Assembly: GCA_023428035.1 (NCBI GenBank)
Contig: JAEYZO010000354.1
Location: forward strand, 1 to 5,106
DNA length: 5,106 bases
Direction: 5' to 3'
Source: Pseudomonadota bacterium
GTDB taxonomy: Bacteria; Myxococcota_A; Polyangia; Polyangiales; Ga0077539
The stretch's first letter is position 1, and every line of letters begins with the position of its first letter. Made by a program: the position numbers and the translations under genes. Under the pieces are notes generated by a model. It made no database searches and had not been told where the DNA came from. It saw only the letters and a program-made list of their open reading frames with translations. This document shows positions 4,948 to 5,106 of this stretch, piece by piece.

Positions 4948-4956
4948 CGCCCGGCG

Positions 4957-5106
4957 ATGAGCGACGTCCTCCGCGCGCCCGCGCTCACCGCGGCGGGCTT
5001 TCGGCACGGCTTCTCGACGCGCGCGGGGGGCGTGAGCGAGGGGCCCTTCGCCGCGATGAACCTCGCGGCGCACGTCGGCGACGACCCCGAGCGCGTGGCC
5101 GAGAAC
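4957..5106 (+). CDS. pgeF: Peptidoglycan editing factor PgeF (YfiH, laccase-domain family), 5' part only
   Basis: The first 50 codons are visible and the right edge cuts the gene. Recognised from the family N-terminal signature: HGFSTRAGGVSEGPF (residues 17-31), MNL (34-36) and HVGDDPERVAEN (39-50). Family members are about 240-260 residues long; the metal-binding His/Cys residues lie further downstream and cannot be checked here. In Escherichia coli the protein is reported to limit misincorporation of amino acids into peptidoglycan precursors; older annotations call it multicopper polyphenol oxidase or laccase. The ATG at 4957 places the first motif where relatives have it. It has no Shine-Dalgarno, and TACAAC ends 8 nt upstream. 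Divergent from cdd. Confidence 0.88.
   Translation, partial: MSDVLRAPALTAAGFRHGFSTRAGGVSEGPFAAMNLAAHVGDDPERVAEN

Overview
The window is very GC-rich, with codon third positions almost always G or C. It carries only chromosomal-type genes. The Na/Pi cotransporter, the Rox-like flavoprotein monooxygenase, the secreted Cys/Trp repeat protein and the TTGAC...TAGCGT-style promoter fit a myxobacterium-like (Polyangia / former Deltaproteobacteria) genome. That placement is an inference from style, not from a marker gene. I see no rRNA, tRNA, insertion sequence, phage gene or CRISPR array.

Layout, left to right. A Na+/phosphate cotransporter on the minus strand is cut by the left edge (1-1010). A 133-residue membrane protein with three predicted TM helices runs the other way (1144-1545). 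It converges, with a 10-nt gap, on a secreted protein of 309 residues (1556-2485, minus). That protein is built from six Cys-paired repeats, arranged as a three-repeat block duplicated once in tandem with a 426-bp period. A 231-bp intergenic region (2486-2716) holds a good minus-strand promoter. After it comes a 487-residue FAD monooxygenase of the rifampicin-monooxygenase/PgaE type (2717-4180, plus). This converges, with a 9-nt gap, on a 59-residue hypothetical protein (4190-4369, minus). An intergenic stretch rich in palindromes (4370-4486) separates that gene from a cytidine deaminase (4487-4906, minus). The deaminase diverges from the first 50 codons of pgeF/yfiH (4957 to the right edge, plus). 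A mirror-image element, TTGTACCC-N16-GGGTACAA, lies between those two.

The genes do not form an evident operon. Strand flips at nearly every gene, so most are probably transcribed alone. Cytidine deaminase (pyrimidine salvage) and PgeF (peptidoglycan editing) may share a bidirectional control region. The monooxygenase and the secreted repeat protein share an upstream region, but nothing in the sequence ties their functions together.

The most distinctive items are the duplicated Cys/Trp repeat protein, the symmetric cdd/pgeF promoter region, the group of genes that lack a Shine-Dalgarno and have a -10-like hexamer exactly 8 nt before the start codon (possible leaderless mRNAs), and the palindrome cluster upstream of the 59-residue ORF. 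I found no convincing new multi-gene system.
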